A stretch of 64,000 nucleotides of DNA, from assembly GCF_014647375.1 (NCBI RefSeq), contig NZ_BMPB01000005.1, forward strand, positions 1-64,000. Reading direction: 5' to 3'. Positions 1 to 8,155 of this stretch are shown piece by piece. Each line of letters begins with the position of its first letter. Positions within the stretch are counted from its first letter, which is position 1. The DNA comes from Parabacteroides faecis (lineage in GTDB: Bacteria; Bacteroidota; Bacteroidia; Bacteroidales; Tannerellaceae). The translations under genes and the position numbers were made by a program. A model generated the notes under the pieces. It searched no databases and was not told where the DNA came from. It saw only the letters and a list, made by a program, of their open reading frames with translations.

Positions 1-543
1 CATATGTTTCAATAAATATAACCAACGTTCAAAATCTGTTTCACAATCATCAGCTTCTTTCGTGAACCAAGGCAACTCCAGATATACCTGCCGAATCTTG
101 TCGCTAAACATCCGTCCGGTATCACGGTCTGCCAATATAACATCTGTCCGGAATTTGGAGTTCATTCCCATCTTATAGTTTAACAGGAAGATACCGTATA
201 CCGGGCACAGGTTAAACTTCCAGTCTTTACCCTTCTCCCCTTGATTACTGATAGCCCGCGATAAGTAATAAATACCCCGGTCGTAAAAGTAGGGTTGGGC
301 TCCGTTCTGCATTTCCACCACAAACCAACCGCCATTGTCATCCTTACAGTGAATATCGAATATCACTCCCCGATCTTCAATCGTTTCCGGTTGGAGTATC
401 GGATTTTGAAAGGTGATATCGCTGATATGGCGTTCGCCTTCCAGCAGCTGATTTAAGAAATCAATTAATAACTCTTTGTGTACCTCCTGACCGAAAATCC
501 GGTGAAAACCGAAATCGGTGAAGGGATTGATAAACTTTCCCAT
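1..543 (-). CDS. Rpn/PD-(D/E)XK family nuclease (putative transposase), 3' end cut by window
   Basis: The frame is open from ATG at 543 to the window edge (181 codons, no stop), so the C-terminus is missing. The protein starts MGKFINPFTDFGFHRIFGQE, and the stretch around residues 60-75 (VIFDIHCKDD... then WFVVEMQNG) is typical of the Bacteroidales Rpn-like PD-(D/E)XK 'transposase' family. In that fold the D of FDIHC and the E-x-Q of VEMQ are the catalytic core. Family members are recombination-promoting nucleases or anti-phage candidates that often occur in many copies per genome. The start is supported by a TATCTTTG box at 586-593 about 40 bases upstream. Function beyond nuclease is not established from sequence. 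Confidence 0.8.
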   Translation of the reverse strand, partial: MGKFINPFTDFGFHRIFGQEVHKELLIDFLNQLLEGERHISDITFQNPILQPETIEDRGVIFDIHCKDDNGGWFVVEMQNGAQPYFYDRGIYYLSRAISNQGEKGKDWKFNLCPVYGIFLLNYKMGMNSKFRTDVILADRDTGRMFSDKIRQVYLELPWFTKEADDCETDFERWLYLLKHM

Positions 544-585
544 AACTAAAGTATTTTGGTTGCCGCTCAATAACAAGCGGTGTGA

Positions 586-593
586 CAAAGATA
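586..593 (-). promoter_or_regulatory. -7 box of the Rpn-type nuclease gene
   Basis: On the minus strand this reads TATCTTTG, a perfect match to the Bacteroidetes -7 box TAnnTTTG. A short hairpin (CCGCT at 563-567 pairing AGCGG at 576-580) lies in the predicted leader. Confidence 0.55.
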
Positions 594-732
594 TAGAATA
601 TTTCCTTCGGGTAAAAAAGAAAGAAGACTATTTGTTTCAAACATGATAATAATTGAATCTTTTATAAAGCAAAGCTTACAATACAATACAATGCTTTGTT
701 TTGTTTATAGATATAGGATATACTGATACAAT

Positions 733-1304
733 AAAAGTTTTCATAAATAATTCCTTCATTTATTCATTCACTGCATTATATAACTGATTCTCTCGTGTTT
801 ATATATGAATGAAAGTAATTGACATGAAGGAAAGTTCTTTGTTTTTTATTCATCTGTATGATCCTATACTATAAAAAGAGGAAATATCCATTGAGAAATT
901 ATCTGTTAGTTAATCTTGTTCTAACATGCGACCTATGACTATTTAATTCAGTAGTCCTGTCTTCTTTTCTGTTTTCCAGTTGTCGCACGCTTATTTGACA
1001 ACTGGAAAACGCTTGTAGCACATCTGTCGAACAAGCATTCGACAGATGACAAACAATAATAATGTTATAACTTTCGGGATTATAGATAATTAGTTCATCT
1101 CTTACAGGCTTACTATTTGAGCTTTCCTTTGTTCTGGAAAGAGTAAGTCTGAACTCCTGTCTGTTTTAAAAAAGAAGATGAAGGAATTTTTCGAGAATAA
1201 GACTGTTTTCTTCATCCTATAAATAACCTTCATCTATATATTGCATTTAATCAGAGAATTATATTGAATATGAAGGAATGAATGAATTATTTATGAAAAC
1301 TTTT
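733..1304. repeat. 572-bp segment bounded by 34-base inverted repeats
   Basis: Bases 733-766 and 1271-1304 are inverted copies of each other with three mismatches in 34; the outer 21 bases (AAAAGTTTTCATAAATAATT and the next C) are identical. The segment is AT-rich and I see no convincing gene in it. It could be a non-autonomous mobile element (MITE-like) or a relic. I did not find clear target-site duplications. Together with the two repeats below it accounts for most of the gene-free stretch 544-1670. Confidence 0.6.
971..1058. repeat. Four-unit array of 22-base degenerate palindromic words
   Basis: Two palindromes, GTTTTCCAGTTGTC/GACAACTGGAAAAC (971-984 and 997-1010) and ATCTGTCGA/TCGACAGAT (1022-1030 and 1039-1047), have centres exactly 44 bases apart. 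The stretch therefore divides into four 22-base units; units 1 and 2 both end in CGCTT. The words resemble those at 20277-20359. No function is assigned. Confidence 0.55.
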
Positions 1305-1419
1305 GTGAGAAGAATACAATGTCCAATAGGTAATAATCTGCCAATGTACCTATTAAGAAAGATTTGAGCTTATTCGAGCATAAGCCATTAGTCATAAACA
1401 AGGTATGCTTAGTCACAGG

Positions 1420-1577
1420 TTTATTTGCCGTCTGCTTCAGCTGACGGATTAGTAATAGTTTATTTATTAGAACTTTAGTTTCCATTTTAACAGTCTCTAT
1501 CTGTTAAGAGAAATGTGGCTAAAGCCAAAAAAGAGAAACTACTTTTAATCCGTCAGCTGAAGCAGACGGCAAATGAA
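1420..1577. repeat. 32-base inverted repeat pair downstream of the fimbrillin operon
   Basis: Arms 1420-1451 and 1546-1577 are inverted copies with one mismatch in 32, separated by 94 bases. Weaker similarity continues outward to about 1400 and 1600. Each arm is itself a near palindrome (CCGTCTGCTTCAGCTGACGG). It sits 94 bases beyond the stop of the last fimbrillin gene and could end transcription or be the footprint of a small mobile element. Confidence 0.65.
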
Positions 1578-1670
1578 CCTGCAATGGCTAAGTCACCTTG
1601 AAGCCTTGATGAATATAGGCTTTGGATAACTTTTTCTTTAGCAAATTTCTTCATGGATAAGAATAATTAG

Positions 1671-2576
1671 TTAGAAATAAACCGTTTCGTTGCTTGTGCC
1701 GCCATCCTGCCAGGGGTTGATACTGCCTGATATCGTGATATCCTGAGCTTGTATAGTGAATGAGTAGGTTTGTTTTTTCCCTCCTTCAAATGCCTTGGTC
1801 GATTCGATACGATAATTCTTACCACTCATTTGAACAATGAAAACAGGCTTCTCTATTGGGTAAAGAAGATAGTTTGTCACGATTGTTTCTTCGTTCTGTG
1901 TTATTTCTTTACTGATGTTGTCGATCAGTGTATAAGGCGTTGCTGAAGCGGTAGCGTTTAACTTGCCGGTTTGCACATTTAATTGTATGGTTGATGGGTA
2001 GTTCTCCATCGAAATACTCTGTATGATCATATCTTCTTTGATATCATCCGCTTTCTTGAATTTGAGCGTGATGGCGGAAAGAATATGGTTGAAAGATAGA
2101 TTGACGGGGTTGTTTCCTGTTGTTTTGTCTTTGTTTAGTGCGGGGGTCGCCCACATGATGTCATTTTGCTTCGTTAGGTCAAAGGGTATACTTAACGGGG
2201 TGGCAGTAGCTGCTTCGGTGTAAGGGTAGTAAGCGTAAAAGTTTAGTAAAGTGTCAGGGTTGATGGGATAGTGGGCATGGGCATCGCAGGTAAATTCATT
2301 ACTACCAGCAACTTTCGTGTAAAGGGAGTTGTTGAGGTCCTTGCGGAGAGTCATATTTCCTTCCGAATTGTTTTTATTATGTCCCCAACCCCATATACCG
2401 ACCTGGGCATTATCGGGAAAAGCTGTATTGTCGATGATTGCTTTCGTTATAATGATATTACCTCCAAAGCGTATGATACTCCCTTCGTCATTGGTGGATT
2501 TTATAACATCGCCATCATTGTTACAACTGAAAGTCGCTATGAAAAGAGCAGAGAGTAATAGCTTTATATTCTTCAT
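1671..2576 (-). CDS. Fimbrillin family (Mfa-like_1) lipoprotein
   Basis: A 301-residue predicted surface lipoprotein. It has a signal peptide with a lipobox ending at about Cys18 (IATFSC) followed by NNDGD. The body has the fimbrillin pattern: an early 'VGIWGWG' strand, a 'FYAYYPY' motif, 'IMWATPALNKDK', and then 'VNLSFNHILSAITLKFK' (residues about 135-175). Those segments are typical of the Mfa-like_1/FimA type V pilin fold of Bacteroidales. Type V pili assemble from lipoprotein precursors by strand exchange; whether this protein is a shaft or tip subunit cannot be told here. It is the last gene of a four-gene minus-strand operon, 4 bases after the previous gene. Confidence 0.85.
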   Translation of the reverse strand: MKNIKLLLSALFIATFSCNNDGDVIKSTNDEGSIIRFGGNIIITKAIIDNTAFPDNAQVGIWGWGHNKNNSEGNMTLRKDLNNSLYTKVAGSNEFTCDAHAHYPINPDTLLNFYAYYPYTEAATATPLSIPFDLTKQNDIMWATPALNKDKTTGNNPVNLSFNHILSAITLKFKKADDIKEDMIIQSISMENYPSTIQLNVQTGKLNATASATPYTLIDNISKEITQNEETIVTNYLLYPIEKPVFIVQMSGKNYRIESTKAFEGGKKQTYSFTIQAQDITISGSINPWQDGGTSNETVYF

Positions 2577-2580
2577 ATTG

Positions 2581-3516
2581 TTATTTTTTTGTTTGTGTGA
2601 AATTACCTTGAATAAAAGAACCGGATAACGATTCGGCTTTGTCGTCGGATTTAGTGAATGATTTTAAAGTGTTTAATTTCTTGATCGTGATTGTCAACAA
2701 ATAGGAAATACCTTCTTTCCATGCAGGTTGGTTAGTTGTATCTATTTGTATGTTGTAAGATTGATCACCGATCCTTAGTTTGAAAGTATAAGCTAGTTCG
2801 GGGAATAGAAGTAAATTCTCATTTACGGATATTGTATCCTTGCTAGCCAGTGTGTTTGCATTGATATTAGTTGATAATGCGAATGTTGTTATGGAAGTTT
2901 TATCGATTGTTATTGTACCATTAGACAAGTCCAGACTTCCGCTATTGGGTGTATCGGTTGTAATGGATATATATCCGTCAGGCAGAATATTATCTGTCCC
3001 GTTTACCAGATTGAATTTTACATTGGTTAGTTTATGCGTAAAATTCAGATTGACAGCTTCCGGTGCTTTTTTATTTCCGGCATTGATTGAAGCTGCGTAC
3101 ATCAAATCTTCTTCGCCGGTCAGTGTGAATTGTAATGAGTTATTATTGATTGTATAGGCTGTACCTTTTGACTGGCGGGGGTAATATCCTGCTAATGTAA
3201 TTGAATTTCCATCTGCCGGATAAACTAATGATGTATTTGTAAAGATTAGTTCCTGATTGTTTCCTATTTGGCTGGGAGAAATCCCGTTGTAGATAACCTT
3301 TGTATTACTTGTTCCGTAAATACCTATTTCATTGATATTCTCCTTTGTAAACTCATCTACTAATGCCTTAGTTGTAGCATCAATCCCTTTTGGCATAATC
3401 AGAATAGGAACAGGAACTTCGTTTATTGGATGAGGTTCCTCTTCTATCCCGATTTCATTGCTGCATCCGGTGAGGATGAGAATGAAAGCCAAAAGGTATG
3501 AAGTATTAATATTCAT
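2581..3516 (-). CDS. Fimbrillin family (Mfa-like_1) lipoprotein
   Basis: A 311-residue lipoprotein with lipobox LTGC at about residues 15-18, followed by a Glu-rich linker (SNEIGIEEEPHP). The 'EIGIYGTSN', 'TLAGYYPRQSKG', 'EEDLMYAASINAGNKKAPE' and 'VNLNFTHKLTNVKFNL' segments line up in order with those of the neighbouring fimbrillins. That marks a paralogous family produced by duplication and divergence. It probably encodes an accessory or shaft subunit of a type V pilus. The gene is 74 bases downstream of the preceding fimbrillin gene, and that gap holds a strong hairpin. Confidence 0.85.
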   Translation of the reverse strand: MNINTSYLLAFILILTGCSNEIGIEEEPHPINEVPVPILIMPKGIDATTKALVDEFTKENINEIGIYGTSNTKVIYNGISPSQIGNNQELIFTNTSLVYPADGNSITLAGYYPRQSKGTAYTINNNSLQFTLTGEEDLMYAASINAGNKKAPEAVNLNFTHKLTNVKFNLVNGTDNILPDGYISITTDTPNSGSLDLSNGTITIDKTSITTFALSTNINANTLASKDTISVNENLLLFPELAYTFKLRIGDQSYNIQIDTTNQPAWKEGISYLLTITIKKLNTLKSFTKSDDKAESLSGSFIQGNFTQTKK

Positions 3517-3535
3517 ATATTTATTTGTAGAATAT

Positions 3536-3567
3536 GATCACCTATCTTTAGTTGGTGATAGGTGATC
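3536..3567. other. Perfect 11-bp stem-loop between fimbrillin genes
   Basis: GATCACCTATC (3536-3546) and GATAGGTGATC (3557-3567) form a perfect 11-bp stem with a 10-base loop in the gap between two fimbrillin genes. There is no long U-run in the minus-strand transcript, so partial termination or protection of the upstream mRNA from decay (differential subunit dosage) is more likely than full termination. Confidence 0.6.
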
Positions 3568-3590
3568 TTAAACTGTTTTATAAATACGGA

Positions 3591-4529
3591 TTATTGAACG
3601 TCGCCAGATCCAGTTCCTGTTAGCCATTCACCGATCGTAGCAGTTGCACCAATTTCGGTTGCTTTAAAAGTTAATGTAACAATATATGATGTACTTACTA
3701 CAGAAGCAACTGTTAGTGGCACTTCAATGCCTTCTGGGTTCTTTTCTGTAGTAACCTTTACTTTCATATCTGTTTGATTGGGTTGTACCATAATTGGTGA
3801 ACCGAATGCGATGGGATTATTTACAGGATCTGTAGTATCAAAACCCGTTTTATCTGTTCCTACGGTTATTTCTCCATTACTATCTCCGGTAAATGCTAAT
3901 GCTTTTGTATTTAAAGTGAGTGTTGCTGCTGTTTGTTGTCCGATGAGTTTAATGCTTGTAATTTTACCCCATGTTGTTACGGCTTGTTGATCTGCAGCCT
4001 GAATCTTAAAAGTGTATTGTGCCAGTTGGTGATCAAAAGTGAAATCTAGTTTTTTGGTTATGTTATCCTTCTTATTTCCACTTTTTATATCTGTACACAT
4101 TATATCTTCTTGTCCTGTAATAGTGTAAGTTACAACATTATTGTTTCTTGTTCCACCACCTTCTGTTTTAGGGTGATATCCAATCAAATGACTTTGTATA
4201 GTGGCAATTGGATTATAGTATTGAGGGGCTGAGAATTTAAGACCATCTGCACTAGTTATAGTTGCATCTATTGGTGTTAATGTCTCTGTGCTCCAATCAG
4301 TAGGGAGAGTTTCCTTTTCTGTTTTTATGAACTCAATGTTCTCGATATTTGTACCCTCGGTGATTACTCCTGCTGTTTTCGTAATAATTTCTCCAATACC
4401 TGCCGATGCTTTTATCTCCACCGGTTGTCCATTATCAATATTATCTATTGGGTCACCTTCGCTTGTACAAGCGGTCATTGCTGCAACTGTTGCAGCAATT
4501 GAAATCATACTTAATACTAATGTTTTCAT
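3591..4529 (-). CDS. Fimbrillin family (Mfa-like_1) lipoprotein
   Basis: I chose the ATG at 4529, not the upstream in-frame one at 4601. The 4529 start gives a clean lipoprotein signal (MKTLVLSMISIAATVAAMTAC, lipobox MTAC), whereas 4601 lies inside the end of the previous gene. The mature protein (about 290 residues) has the fimbrillin layout: 'LIGYHPKTEGG', 'EDIMCTDIKSGNKKD', 'LDFTFDHQLAQYTFKI', then a Thr/Val-rich strand region ending GEWLTGTGSGDVQ. It is rich in Thr and Ala with almost no Cys, as expected of a pilin-like exported protein. It follows the DUF5119-like gene by 49 bases and is probably the first fimbrillin of the operon. Confidence 0.87.
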   Translation of the reverse strand: MKTLVLSMISIAATVAAMTACTSEGDPIDNIDNGQPVEIKASAGIGEIITKTAGVITEGTNIENIEFIKTEKETLPTDWSTETLTPIDATITSADGLKFSAPQYYNPIATIQSHLIGYHPKTEGGGTRNNNVVTYTITGQEDIMCTDIKSGNKKDNITKKLDFTFDHQLAQYTFKIQAADQQAVTTWGKITSIKLIGQQTAATLTLNTKALAFTGDSNGEITVGTDKTGFDTTDPVNNPIAFGSPIMVQPNQTDMKVKVTTEKNPEGIEVPLTVASVVSTSYIVTLTFKATEIGATATIGEWLTGTGSGDVQ

Positions 4530-4578
4530 AATTATAAAATTAAATTGTTTGAACTCTTTTGATTGTTTATTATTTGGA

Positions 4579-5490
4579 TTATTCAATGACCATGTCGTCA
4601 CCGGCAGAAACTTCCCAGTTGTTGATCTTTACAGTGAAGGAAGCATCTTTTTCTACCGTTACGGATACATTTACATTGATATTATTTCCTTCCGTATTGC
4701 CTATCGATTCTCCTAAATCGAGCGTTGCGGAAGAGGTACTGCCGTCATTGAGGGTGAAATCCAGCTTTACCTCGTTTGTGGGGGTAGGGGGAGGGGTTTC
4801 TCCATGTTTGGGGGCGGTTCCTAATATCATAATGTTTGCTTTAACTCCTTCCTTTGAAGGAGCGGTTTCAAAGTTTACTTTTGTTGTTTTTTCCGGTACG
4901 ATCTCTTGTTTACTCAGGTTGAAAGCGGCAGGTACTCCTGCTAATTCACCCTTACATTCTTTTATGTACTCCATACCGTCGACTTTTATGTCGATCGTTA
5001 CTTCGCGGATCAATGAAGCCATGCTGAACTCACGTGTGTTGCTGATCCCTTCGTTAGCTTCCACCTCCAATTCGTCAATAGCTATTCCATATAAAGGAAT
5101 ACGTCCTGATGTCGTATATCCGGTTGCTTTCGTTGCCGGAATGTATGCTTCTGCCGTTTCGAATGTATTCATATTGCGGAATGCGATATTGTCGGCATCA
5201 CAATTGAAAACCAGTAAGCGGTATTTATCCGGTGGTAAGGTGAATTTCAGTCCGTCGGCATCGCCTTCGATCTGTGTCATCGCACCCTGTTCCAGGGGAT
5301 AGAAGCAATAACGTACTTTCTTTGGACTCTCGTGGCCGCTCAAGGCCTGTTCCCATTTCAGCGAATATGAGATAAAACCGTAGGAGGACTGTTCCGGCTC
5401 TTCCTTTGTACTGCATTTAATGAAACATGTAATGATCATTAATATGCAAGCGGCAATTCCGCATGAGCAACCTATCTCTCCTTTTATCAT
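4579..5490 (-). CDS. DUF5119-like lipoprotein, first gene of the fimbrillin operon
   Basis: A 303-residue protein if started at 5490. The longer in-frame start at 5535 would overlap the -7 box at 5533-5540, so 5490 is preferred. The N-terminus is hydrophobic (CGIAACILMIITCFIKC) with a plausible lipid-anchor Cys. The 'SYSLKWEQALSG...VRYCFYPLEQG' opening, 'PDKYRLLVFNCDADNIAFRNM' and 'REVTIDIKVDGMEYIKECKGELAGVPAAFNLS' match my memory of DUF5119, a Bacteroidales family that accompanies fimbrillins and resembles FimB/Mfa2 anchor proteins. An outer-membrane anchor or base role is inference from position and fold. Confidence 0.75.
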   Translation of the reverse strand: MIKGEIGCSCGIAACILMIITCFIKCSTKEEPEQSSYGFISYSLKWEQALSGHESPKKVRYCFYPLEQGAMTQIEGDADGLKFTLPPDKYRLLVFNCDADNIAFRNMNTFETAEAYIPATKATGYTTSGRIPLYGIAIDELEVEANEGISNTREFSMASLIREVTIDIKVDGMEYIKECKGELAGVPAAFNLSKQEIVPEKTTKVNFETAPSKEGVKANIMILGTAPKHGETPPPTPTNEVKLDFTLNDGSTSSATLDLGESIGNTEGNNINVNVSVTVEKDASFTVKINNWEVSAGDDMVIE

Positions 5491-5532
5491 CACCGAATAT
5501 TCTTTGAAATTCAATTCCTTTTGTTTCTGTCG

Positions 5533-5540
5533 CAAATATA
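5533..5540 (-). promoter_or_regulatory. -7 box of the fimbrillin operon
   Basis: The minus strand reads TATATTTG (TAnnTTTG). The predicted transcript would begin near 5527 and give a leader of about 37 bases before the ATG at 5490. There is no good -33 TTTG upstream, which would fit dependence on an activator such as the adjacent AraC-type protein. Confidence 0.55.
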
Positions 5541-5618
5541 TCGGGAAAAAACATGCAGAAAATTGCTTTTTCTATCCAATAAGTTGTAAAAAGTGCGAAA
5601 GCTGTTGATTTTTGCTGC

Positions 5619-6476
5619 TTATTCTTCTTTATTCGTCCGTAAGGCACGGGGAGACATGCCGAAATTGGCACGGCAGAAATGGGAAAAGTTGGAAAGTGAT
5701 TCGAAACCATACTTATAGCTGATTTCGGAGATCGACATATCGGTAGTGGTAAGATCGTTCTGGATATCTTCACATTTCTTTTTCAGCATCCATTGGTAAG
5801 CGGGTTCGCCGAATGTCTCTTTGAATAGACGGCGGAAAGTCGGCGTGCTGTAGCCACCCATCTGTGCGAAGGTTTCCACATCTTTTGCCTTCATATAATT
5901 CTGCATAATGAAATAACGGAAGCTCTTGCTGTACCGGTAAATCGGAGAGTAGAAAGCAGAGAGTTCTTTTAATGTATAGTAGCAGTTGAGCAGGTACACC
6001 AGTTCTGTCCGTTTGGCATTCAGGAAACCGGAGCACAGCAGGTCGTCGTTCAGATACATTCTGATCCCTTCCACGAAATATTGCAAAGGCGGACACATAT
6101 TCATCACGACCGGTTCGATGCGTGAAGTCTCTGCGATGCTTGCTCCTTTATTAAAACGTTCGTTGCAGACATTCATCGGTCGCTCGAACAGATACAAGAT
6201 ACATTCGGCGGCTTCAAGTATTTTAAATTCGACCTTTGAACCGATCGGTTGCAGGATAAACTGTCCTTCATGGAAGACTGTGTCGGGATGTTCTTCACTG
6301 TTGACCTGTACACTCCCTTTCAGCAGAAAATAGAGTGTATTCTGCAGGCAACGTTCCCGGGGAATGATGATTCCCTTGGGATAAGAACGATATTTAAAGA
6401 TGTGTTTCCTGTATTCAGGACAGGAGCCACAATCCGTGAACTTGCTATATCTCAGGTCGGAAGAGAACATAGACAA
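5619..6476 (-). CDS. AraC-family transcriptional regulator
   Basis: A 285-residue DNA-binding regulator. The N-terminal part (residues about 25-115) has the pattern of a cupin-like sensing domain ('RERCLQNTLYFLLKGSVQVNS', 'GQFILQPIGSKVEF'). The C-terminal part (about 185-283) holds two helix-turn-helix units: 'VETFAQMGGYSTPTFRRLFKETFG' and the AraC signature 'MSISEISYKYGFESLSNFSHFCRANFGMSP'. It lies directly upstream of the fimbrillin operon on the same strand and only 3 bases after the DigH-like gene. It is therefore probably co-transcribed with digH and a good candidate activator of the fimbrillin promoter. The ligand is unknown. Confidence 0.88.
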   Translation of the reverse strand: MSMFSSDLRYSKFTDCGSCPEYRKHIFKYRSYPKGIIIPRERCLQNTLYFLLKGSVQVNSEEHPDTVFHEGQFILQPIGSKVEFKILEAAECILYLFERPMNVCNERFNKGASIAETSRIEPVVMNMCPPLQYFVEGIRMYLNDDLLCSGFLNAKRTELVYLLNCYYTLKELSAFYSPIYRYSKSFRYFIMQNYMKAKDVETFAQMGGYSTPTFRRLFKETFGEPAYQWMLKKKCEDIQNDLTTTDMSISEISYKYGFESLSNFSHFCRANFGMSPRALRTNKEE

Positions 6477-6479
6477 TCA

Positions 6480-8009
6480 TTATAATTTTACCTTGATACT
6501 TTTACCTTCGCTTTCGTTATGGAAACGATCGACAGCGGTCACAATATAGCGATATTTTTTCTTTCCGTTATTATAAGGCATTAAAAATCTTGTGTCTCGG
6601 GTGATTTTTGCTATTTTGGCCGGGTTGCTGAGATCGACCGGTTCTTTATCTTCGAAACAGTAAACGACAAAGTAGGAGGCAAGCTCCGGATTTGTAGGAC
6701 TTTGCTCTGCCTGCCAGTGCAGCATGTAGCCATCCTGGGTCCATTCTTTTTTCAATTTCTTCACCTCCTGCGGAGCCCGGTTGTGCATGTGGGTATAGGC
6801 CGGGATCAATGCCGGATAGCGGTGGTAGTTCCTTTTCAGGCTGTCCGCCACGCCTTTGTTATTCCATAACAGTTCATTGGCCGGCCAGAAGCAGTTACCT
6901 TTTACTTTCGACAGCGAACGTTCGTAGAGCATTTTACGTGTCAGCTGGTCGGCTTTCATCGTGCGTGCCACGTCCTGACCGATATAAAGGTGAGGACCTG
7001 CCGGGGTTGCGTTCTTGTTCCACCATTGGATCAGGGTGATATAGTCGGCTGCCGAATGGCCTATCTCCCAGTATATCTGTGGCATGTTATAGTCGATCCA
7101 GCCTTCTTTTACCCAATGCAGGATATCTGCATAAAGGTCGTCGTAGTTCTGCAAGCCGTTGGTGTTGCTGCCGGAATTGTCGGGTGTGCTTTTCTTGTTC
7201 CGGTAGATGCCGAACGGGCTGATGCCGAAACGTACCCAGGGTTTGGTCAGGAGTATCGTCCGTTTCAGTTCGCTGATCAGGGTGTTCACGTTCTCCCGGC
7301 GCCAGTCGCCGCGCTGTGCTTCCGTATATCCTTTATTCAGACCGTATTTGCGGAAACTGTTATCATCGGGGAAAGGCATTCCGGGGGCGGGATAGGGATA
7401 GAAATAGTCGTCCATGTGGATGGCATCCACGTCGTAACGGCTGACGATATCGCGTACCACCTTGCAGATGAACTCACGGTTCTGGGGGAGTCCCGGGTCG
7501 AACAGGATCTGTTTATTATAGGTAACGAACCATTCCGGATGCTGATTGTAAATATGAGAGTCGGCAAACCGGGTGTTACCTGCCGTGCTGGCACGGTAAG
7601 GGTTCAGCCAGGCATGGAACTCCATGTTCCGTTTGTGGCATTCTTTGATCAGGAATTCCATTACGTCGAAATCACCTGCCGGGGCGACGCCTTGCTGGCC
7701 GGTATAAAAGCGGCTCCAGGGTTCGATGTCCGATTTATAGAAAGCATCCGCTTCGGGACGGACCTGGAAGATGATGGCATTGATACCGCAGGATTGCAGG
7801 TAATTCAACTTGCGCACAAAATCTTTCCGCATCTGCGCCGGGGTCATGTCTTTATATTCTCCCTGAAAGGCTGTCTGTATCCAGGCTCCCCTGAATTCCC
7901 GTTTGTCTTTTCCTTCTGTTTGACGAACAGGCAATTGGCGTGTAGTCGAACAGGAGGTAACTACACAAAGGAACACTGCCAGAAGCAGGCGGATATACTG
8001 ATTGTTCAT
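6480..8009 (-). CDS. DigH-like family 10-type (GHL10) glycoside hydrolase lipoprotein
   Basis: Started at 8009, this is a 509-residue lipoprotein (lipobox VTSC at about residue 19). The earlier in-frame ATG at 8060 lies over the TATCTTTG box at 8058-8065. Residues about 37-350 are the GHL10 barrel: 'EFRGAWIQTAF', 'IIFQVRPEADAFYKS', 'FHAWLNPYR', 'VDAIHMDDYFYPY', 'WVRFGISPFGIYRN', 'IDYNMPQIYWEIGH'. The acidic residues of HMDDYF and QIYWE are the likely active-site positions. Residues about 405-509 look like an FN3-type module. E. coli DigH cleaves denuded peptidoglycan glycans; the substrate here is inferred to be peptidoglycan or a related glycan. Confidence 0.88.
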   Translation of the reverse strand: MNNQYIRLLLAVFLCVVTSCSTTRQLPVRQTEGKDKREFRGAWIQTAFQGEYKDMTPAQMRKDFVRKLNYLQSCGINAIIFQVRPEADAFYKSDIEPWSRFYTGQQGVAPAGDFDVMEFLIKECHKRNMEFHAWLNPYRASTAGNTRFADSHIYNQHPEWFVTYNKQILFDPGLPQNREFICKVVRDIVSRYDVDAIHMDDYFYPYPAPGMPFPDDNSFRKYGLNKGYTEAQRGDWRRENVNTLISELKRTILLTKPWVRFGISPFGIYRNKKSTPDNSGSNTNGLQNYDDLYADILHWVKEGWIDYNMPQIYWEIGHSAADYITLIQWWNKNATPAGPHLYIGQDVARTMKADQLTRKMLYERSLSKVKGNCFWPANELLWNNKGVADSLKRNYHRYPALIPAYTHMHNRAPQEVKKLKKEWTQDGYMLHWQAEQSPTNPELASYFVVYCFEDKEPVDLSNPAKIAKITRDTRFLMPYNNGKKKYRYIVTAVDRFHNESEGKSIKVKL

Positions 8010-8057
8010 GAATCTTGTCTGGTTTGAGATTATTGTAACACTTTCTTCATTTTGGGG

Positions 8058-8065
8058 CAAAGATA
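8058..8065 (-). promoter_or_regulatory. -7 box of the digH-araC unit
   Basis: Minus-strand TATCTTTG (TAnnTTTG), about 48 bases upstream of the ATG at 8009. No well-spaced -33 element is visible. Confidence 0.5.
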
Positions 8066-8125
8066 ATAAATAATAACAAACCCGAATACCTTGATACTAA
8101 GAATCGGGTTCTCGTTTCTTTTTGC

Positions 8126-8133
8126 TATTTTTG
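8126..8133 (+). promoter_or_regulatory. -7 box of uvrA
   Basis: TATTTTTG matches TAnnTTTG 22 bases before the uvrA start codon. An AGGA at 8144-8147 lies at ribosome-binding distance. The -33 element is not evident. Confidence 0.5.
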
Positions 8134-8155
8134 TATCCTTATTAGGAAAAGATTT

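Noticed and set aside
1291-1485. 64-codon minus-strand open frame
   Set aside because: It begins in a repeat arm and ends in another, has no family resemblance and no promoter box of its own; most likely accidental.
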